A DNA stretch of 10,426 nucleotides, taken from contig JAERRP010000842.1 in the NCBI GenBank assembly GCA_016735415.1, positions 1-10,426 of the forward strand, read 5' to 3'. Under the pieces are notes generated by a model. The model did not search any database. It saw only the letters and a program-made list of their open reading frames with translations, and was not told where the DNA came from. The position numbers and the translations under genes are program-made. This document shows, one piece after another, positions 6,605 through 10,426 of this stretch; the first letter of the stretch is position 1, and every line of letters begins with the position of its first letter. Origin of the DNA: Desulfobacterales bacterium. Lineage in GTDB: Bacteria; Desulfobacterota; Desulfobacteria; Desulfobacterales; UBA5852.

Positions 6605-7810
6605 TCAGCGCTCCACCAGTTTTATCTTTTTATTGTACCAGTTCATGAAGGCCGAAGTCGAGAGGCTGAAAATGAGGTAGACCGCCATGATCAGGGCCAC
6701 GCCCTCGATGGCCTGTCCGGTCTGGTTGATGGTCGTGCCGGCCACGGAGACGAAATCGGGGTAGCCAATGGCCACGGCCAGCGAACTGTTCTTGGTCAGG
6801 TTCAACAGCTGGCTGGTCAAGGGGGGGATAATAACCCGCAGGGCCTGGGGGAGAATGACCAGGTTCAATACCTGGCCGGGCCGCAGACCGATGGACAGGG
6901 CCGCTTCGGTCTGGCCGCGGCTGACCGACTGAATGCCGGCCCGGACGACTTCGGCCACAAAGGCCGCCGTGTAGAGTACCAGACCCAGCAGCAGGGCGGT
7001 GAATTCCGGGCTCACGCTGATTCCCCCCTGGAAATTAAAGCCTTTCAGCGCGGGAATGTCCATTTCCGTGGGGGCGCCGGCCAGCCACCACACCAGCAGC
7101 GGCAGACCGATTATAATTCCCGCCCCGGCCCTGAAGGTCGGGAAGGCTTGGCCGGTGCGGGCCTGCCGCGCCCGGGCCCAGCGGCGCAGGAGGTATACGG
7201 CCACGATGCCGGTCCCTATGGCGATCCCCATATACAGGTAGGCCGGATGGGCGGCCGGTATACCGAAGATAAGCCCGCGGTTGCAGATGAAAACACCGTT
7301 CAAGGGGTTGAGGGCCTGGCGAGGACCGGGGAGGATTTCGTAGAAGAAGGCGTACCAGAAGAAAAGCTGGAGCAGGATCGGGATGTCCTGGAAGAACTCG
7401 ATATAACTGGCCGCGATCCGGGATACCAGCCAGTTGGTCGACAGCCGGGCAATCCCGAGGACGGTTCCCAGAACCACCGTCATAAAGATACCGATGAAAG
7501 AGACCAGCAGCGTATTGAGAGCCCCGACCAGAAGGGCCTTGAAATAGGTGTCGGCGGCCGAGTAGGAAATCAGCGATTCACCGATCTCGAAAGAGGACTG
7601 CTTTTCCAGAAATCCCAGACCGGTGGCGATGGCCTGCCTTTCGAGGTTGGCCAGGGTATTGCTCATCAGATAATACCCCAGCAGACCCACCATGGCGAGC
7701 ACGCCGATCTGGTAAATCACCCCGCGGACCTTGGGGTCATACAGCATAAGGGTTTTACCGGGCTGTTCGGCCTCGGGCTTGGAAATGTCAGTCGGCGGCA
7801 TGGGGTGCAT
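6605..7810 (-). CDS. aapQ: General L-amino-acid ABC importer, permease subunit
   Basis: Inner-membrane channel subunit. Helices lie near 31-48, 93-120, 135-158, 190-208, 230-244, 270-290, 330-350 and 368-388 (numbering for a 401-residue form). A large periplasmic loop (160-195) carries FICNRGL. The EAA region reads EVVRAGIQSVSRGQTEAALSIGL then ILPQALRVIIPP, and the AapQ hallmark NLTKNSSLAVAIGYPDFV followed by GTTINQTGQ is present (337-366). Length is normal for AapQ. The start is uncertain: ATG at 7810 is used here; a TTG at 7837 or an ATG at 7801 is equally open, and none has a clear ribosome site. That is consistent with low translation relative to aapJ. It lies seven bases before aapM and is separated from aapJ by two hairpins. 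Confidence 0.94.
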   Translation of the reverse strand: MHPMPPTDISKPEAEQPGKTLMLYDPKVRGVIYQIGVLAMVGLLGYYLMSNTLANLERQAIATGLGFLEKQSSFEIGESLISYSAADTYFKALLVGALNTLLVSFIGIFMTVVLGTVLGIARLSTNWLVSRIAASYIEFFQDIPILLQLFFWYAFFYEILPGPRQALNPLNGVFICNRGLIFGIPAAHPAYLYMGIAIGTGIVAVYLLRRWARARQARTGQAFPTFRAGAGIIIGLPLLVWWLAGAPTEMDIPALKGFNFQGGISVSPEFTALLLGLVLYTAAFVAEVVRAGIQSVSRGQTEAALSIGLRPGQVLNLVILPQALRVIIPPLTSQLLNLTKNSSLAVAIGYPDFVSVAGTTINQTGQAIEGVALIMAVYLIFSLSTSAFMNWYNKKIKLVER

Positions 7811-7904
7811 CAATTCAATGTCTGGTTGGGCTGGCAAACGATCGTTTCAAATCCCGACTTCGTATTTCAGCCGGCCTGGCGGGCGCCCCTGCGAGATGCG
7901 CAAT

Positions 7905-7932
7905 GCCGGGCCTGCGGCCTCGGAGGCCCGGC
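7905..7932. repeat. Hairpin in the aapJ-aapQ spacer (distal)
   Basis: Perfect nine-base arms GCCGGGCCT and AGGCCCGGC around a ten-base loop. On the transcribed minus strand it comes after the hairpin at 7945-7989. It has no T-run, so it is more likely a barrier to 3' exonucleases or a weak pause site than a terminator. Confidence 0.6.
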
Positions 7933-7944
7933 TTCGAAAACAGC

Positions 7945-7989
7945 AAAGCTGTCCGACCGACCCCGATTGCGGAGCGGTCGGGCAGCTTT
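7945..7989 (-). terminator. Leaky terminator/stabiliser after aapJ
   Basis: Fifteen-base arms with a single mismatch (AAAGCTGTCCGACCG and CGGTCGGGCAGCTTT) flank a 15-base loop. On the minus strand the arm ends in GCTTT followed by GCTGTTTTC, giving a partial T-rich tail. Placed 33 bases after the aapJ stop, it fits an element that stabilises aapJ mRNA and lets only part of transcription reach the permease genes. Confidence 0.6.
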
Positions 7990-8022
7990 GGATTTAAACA
8001 TCCAGGTACAACGCGGCCTCGA

Positions 8023-9039
8023 TTATTTGAACGGCGGGGTGTACATCAAGCCCCCGTTAGTCCAGAGGGCGTTCAGACCGCGTTCGATTTTCAGCGGTGT
8101 GTCGGCACCAATGTTACGTTCAAATACTTCGCCGTAGTTGCCGACCATCTTGACGATATTGTAGGCCCACTTTTCATCCAGCCCCAGGGATTTGCCGTTG
8201 CCCGGGCTGACACCCAGAAAACGCTGCACCTTGGGATCTTTGCTTTTCAGCATCTTATCCACGTTCTTGGAGGTGATGCCCAGGTATTCGGCTTCGATCA
8301 TGGCCATGGTGGCGAAATTGACGATGTCGTACCACTGGTCGTCGCCGTGGCGCACGGCCGGGCACAGGGGTTCACGGGAGATGATTTCCGGCAGGATGAT
8401 GTAGTCGTCGGGTTTCGGGGCCACGGCCCGGGTCCCGGCGAGCTGGGAGGCGTCGGAAGTCAGGCTGTCGCAGCGGCCTGCAAAAAATGCCTTGGCCAGT
8501 TCCGGGGTGCTTTCGATCACCACCGGTTTCATGCTCATCCCGTTGGAACGGAAGTAGTCGGCGACATTGAGCTCGGTGGTGGTGCCGGGCAGAACGCATA
8601 CTGTGGCGCCATCCAGTTCCTTGGCGCTTTTGACGCCCAGACTCTTGGGAACCAGGAAGCCCTGGCCGTCATAGTAGTTTACATGGGCGAAGTTCAGGCC
8701 CAGGGAGGTTTCCCGGCCGAGGGTCTGGGTGGCGTTGCGCGTGAGCACATCGATCTCGCCGGATTGCAGCGCCGTGAAACGGGTTTTGGCCGTCAGGGGC
8801 ACAAATTTGATTTTGTCGGGCGCTCCGAAAACCGCCACGGAAATGGCGCGGGCCGTATCGACATCCAGGCCCTTCCAGACCCCCTTGTCGTCGGGCATGG
8901 AAAAACCGAACAGGCCTTCGTTGACGCCGACCGAAATAAAACCTTTCTTCTTGACCTCATCCAGGGTGCCGGCCATGGCCAGACCGCCCACCAGAAGAAC
9001 CATCACGACTGCCAATACACAAATGCGGTTAAACTTCAT
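8023..9039 (-). CDS. aapJ: General L-amino-acid ABC importer, periplasmic binding protein
   Basis: Secreted substrate-binding protein of 338 residues that captures amino acids and hands them to AapQM. A signal peptide spans residues 1-23 (basic start, hydrophobic core, AMA cleavage motif). The mature part starts GTLDEVKKKGFISVGVNEG, then shows GLDVDTARA (58-65), SLGLNFAHVNYYDGQGF (112-128), the ligand-lobe motif LPGTTTEL (150-157) and GDDQWYDIV (232-240), all typical of AapJ. Cys148 and Cys190 are placed to form the family disulfide. A third cysteine, Cys226 in REPLCPAVRHG, replaces the usual glycine. The start is certain: AAGGAGGG lies five bases before the ATG, by far the best ribosome site of the operon, matching the excess of binding protein needed. 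It is the first gene of the operon, with a promoter at 9211-9238 and hairpins after the stop. Confidence 0.96.
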   Translation of the reverse strand: MKFNRICVLAVVMVLLVGGLAMAGTLDEVKKKGFISVGVNEGLFGFSMPDDKGVWKGLDVDTARAISVAVFGAPDKIKFVPLTAKTRFTALQSGEIDVLTRNATQTLGRETSLGLNFAHVNYYDGQGFLVPKSLGVKSAKELDGATVCVLPGTTTELNVADYFRSNGMSMKPVVIESTPELAKAFFAGRCDSLTSDASQLAGTRAVAPKPDDYIILPEIISREPLCPAVRHGDDQWYDIVNFATMAMIEAEYLGITSKNVDKMLKSKDPKVQRFLGVSPGNGKSLGLDEKWAYNIVKMVGNYGEVFERNIGADTPLKIERGLNALWTNGGLMYTPPFK

Positions 9040-9044
9040 TTTTT

Positions 9045-9052
9045 CCCTCCTT
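9045..9052 (-). promoter_or_regulatory. Strong ribosome binding site of aapJ
   Basis: AAGGAGGG on the minus strand, followed by five A's and the ATG at 9039. The near-perfect match contrasts with the poor sites of aapQ and aapM. Confidence 0.85.
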
Positions 9053-9210
9053 GATCCTGGGTTTGGGAGACAAACACAAAATGGTTTCAGGGCTTGCGCC
9101 TACCTCTCCGCTTATGATTTCAACGGTCCGTGACGACCCGTGAAACGACCCTTAATTGACTTTAGAATATGAATCGCCGTCAATTTTTATATTCCTCAAT
9201 ATTGAAGGTT

Positions 9211-9238
9211 TTTATATCAATTGGATTTGGTTTGGCAA
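9211..9238 (-). promoter_or_regulatory. Sigma-70-like promoter of the aap operon
   Basis: On the minus strand, TTGCCA (9238-9233) and TATAAA (9216-9211) are separated by 16 bases. Each differs from consensus by one base, and they lie in the most AT-rich part of the spacer. Transcription would begin near 9204, leaving an aapJ leader of about 165 bases in which I recognise no riboswitch. A repressor or activator site could overlap the AT-rich repeats downstream, but none is definable. Confidence 0.5.
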
Positions 9239-9328
9239 GAACAAATCCAAGTCAACCGGTCTTCGGACCCAAACCGCCGGTTCATGGGATTTCGCCGGGT
9301 ATCGTCGGGGGAATTCCGGGGATGAGCC

Positions 9329-10366
9329 TCAGCCGCCGATCCACAGGCCGTATTGCCAGCGCCACCACAAGGCCGGGCCGGCGGCCAGGAGACCGAAACC
9401 GAGAATGCCGAAGAGCAGGCGGCGTCTGGACCGGCGCATCAATGCCCGGCTTTCCCGGGACGCTTCGGGCAGGCGTGGTTGAGCCTTAACGAGCGCCCAT
9501 TGGGCCGGGGCCTCAACGGCCACCAGCCCCCAAGATAACAACAGGGGGAATCCGATCCAACCATGCTCCGGTAAAAAAAAGCACCAGGGGCAGTAATGGT
9601 GCAGCACTTCGTAGTGGTAAGGTGCCAATATCCGTACCAGGGTCACCGCGCCGGAGACCAGCCACAACGTGGCGACGGCCAGCATGGCCGCGGCACGTCG
9701 GGGGGCGGCTTTGTCCGATTCCGGCCGGGAGCCCTGTGTCAGAAACGGAAGAACGGCGGTGGTCACTAAAAACAGCGCGAGCCCGATGCAAGAACCGCGG
9801 GCAGCGGACGGTTCGGCCGCAGGTAGCGCGGCAATCCGGTCATAAAGCGCCGTGCAGCAGTTAACCGGCTGGCCGGTATCGAAGCTGACCAGTGTCAGGA
9901 AGCTTTCGGCATATCCCAGGACCAGAATCGGCAGGAGCATAAGCAGCACACGGGCATTGGTGGCGGTCAGGGACGCCAGGGGGTCGGTGCGGTTGAGGGC
10001 CTCCATCCGCTGCCAGCACAACAGGCCCACGGTTCCTATAAGCCGGAAGGCCAGCATGCGGTGGCCGTGGGGGTTGCAGGACTGCAGAACGCCCGTGCCG
10101 CACATGGCTCCCGGCACCAAGCCTGGCAGAATGTTGGTGAGTAGCCAGATCAACAGAATTCCGGCCGCGAGGTAGACCCAGGTGGCGATGGAAGCAGCCA
10201 GCGACCAGGCTTCCTGCCGGGACTGAAGTTTAAGCTGTCGACGGCCGGTATCGTCGGGCGTCCAGTGAAGCGCCACCTGGAAAGCCGCCAGGGCGGCGCC
10301 GGTCAGCAGCCCCAGAACCAGTGTGTCCATGACCAGCGTGGCCGTCAGCAGCGGGTGGACGGGCAT
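9329..10366 (-). CDS. Cysteine-rich polytopic membrane protein, unknown family
   Basis: A 345-residue inner-membrane protein that I cannot name. Hydrophobic segments lie near 8-32, 54-84, 104-118, 138-160, 192-210, 226-248, 270-290 and 317-335, with a basic cytoplasmic-type stretch (RESRALMRRSRRR, 304-316) before the last helix. Three cysteine groups stand out beside helix ends: Cys89 and Cys97 (AMCGTGVLQSC), Cys170-Cys171 (PVNCC), and a CxxC in HHYCPWCFFLPEHG (256-269, Cys259 and Cys262) next to histidines. Paired cysteines next to membrane helices recall disulfide carriers such as VKOR and DsbB, and the His/Cys cluster could also hold a metal or heme; both are inferences, since the overall sequence does not match either family that I know. 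The ATG is preceded by GGAGG four bases away. The frame stays open to the window edge but offers no better start. Confidence 0.8.
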   Translation of the reverse strand: MPVHPLLTATLVMDTLVLGLLTGAALAAFQVALHWTPDDTGRRQLKLQSRQEAWSLAASIATWVYLAAGILLIWLLTNILPGLVPGAMCGTGVLQSCNPHGHRMLAFRLIGTVGLLCWQRMEALNRTDPLASLTATNARVLLMLLPILVLGYAESFLTLVSFDTGQPVNCCTALYDRIAALPAAEPSAARGSCIGLALFLVTTAVLPFLTQGSRPESDKAAPRRAAAMLAVATLWLVSGAVTLVRILAPYHYEVLHHYCPWCFFLPEHGWIGFPLLLSWGLVAVEAPAQWALVKAQPRLPEASRESRALMRRSRRRLLFGILGFGLLAAGPALWWRWQYGLWIGG

Positions 10367-10426
10367 GGCGCCTCCACGATCCGGCTGTTGGCCAGTTGCC
10401 AGTGACGGTTGATATCGCCCGCCACC
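10345..10426 (-). CDS. Possible C-terminal end of an upstream gene (partial)
   Basis: A minus-strand frame entering from the window edge reads VAGDINRHWQLANSRIV and on to CPSTRC, then TGA at 10345-10347. It overlaps the start of the next gene by 22 bases and contains that gene's ribosome site, a common arrangement in operons. Too short to identify; a non-coding or different-frame explanation is possible. Confidence 0.35.
   Translation of the reverse strand, partial: VAGDINRHWQLANSRIVEAPCPSTRC

Noticed and set aside
6488..8137. 549-codon plus-strand open frame opposite the permease genes
   Set aside because: It lies antisense to aapM and aapQ, whose family motifs are unmistakable. The translation is rich in Gly, Gln, Asp and His without domain structure, as expected for a shadow frame in GC-rich DNA.
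7903..9054. 383-codon plus-strand open frame opposite aapJ
   Set aside because: Mirror frame of a certain gene, with low-complexity composition and no ribosome site.
9254..9282. Possible terminator after the Cys-rich membrane protein gene (AACCGG paired with CCGGTT, with an inner GGTC-TTCG-GACC hairpin)
   Set aside because: The stems are short, mutually exclusive and lack a T-run, so a terminator call is not supported.

Overview
The window looks like chromosomal DNA of a GC-rich Gram-negative bacterium. Periplasmic and lipoprotein signals and the mix of gene families suggest a Desulfobacterota-type (Desulfosarcina-like) organism. That placement is inferred from gene content and style, because no rRNA or marker gene is present. 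I see no tRNA, rRNA, CRISPR array or intact mobile element.

Layout: (1) 56-1883, minus strand: a two-gene unit with a 4-base ATGA overlap. It encodes a four-helix membrane protein with a long central soluble region, then a small von Willebrand A (vWA)-type lipoprotein whose C-terminus is split by an apparent single-base frameshift. (2) 1884-2612: a long divergent intergenic region with a REP/IS200-like perfect hairpin, a weak sigma-54-like site and a good sigma-70-like promoter facing right. (3) 2613-4496, plus strand: a prenyltransferase/squalene-cyclase-like alpha-barrel protein and a left-handed beta-helix acyltransferase. (4) 4603-4636: a perfect 15-bp hairpin that terminates convergent transcripts. 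(5) 4658-9039, minus strand: a complete general L-amino-acid ABC importer in the order aapJ (binding protein), aapQ and aapM (permeases), aapP (ATPase). It has a promoter upstream and two hairpins between aapJ and aapQ. (6) 9329-10426, minus strand: a cysteine-rich polytopic membrane protein of unrecognised family, preceded by the possible tail of another gene that runs off the window.

The importer works as one machine: AapJ captures amino acids in the periplasm, AapQ and AapM form the channel, and AapP hydrolyses ATP. The hairpins after aapJ fit the usual need for more binding protein than channel. Three of its subunits carry a substitution at a normally well-conserved site: LYGGQ instead of LSGGQ in AapP, RGVRLI instead of RGVPLI in AapM, and PLCP instead of PLGP in AapJ. 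The alpha-barrel/acyltransferase pair probably modifies a glycan or lipid, but its substrate is not visible. The two least explained items are the vWA lipoprotein/membrane protein pair and the Cys-rich membrane protein.
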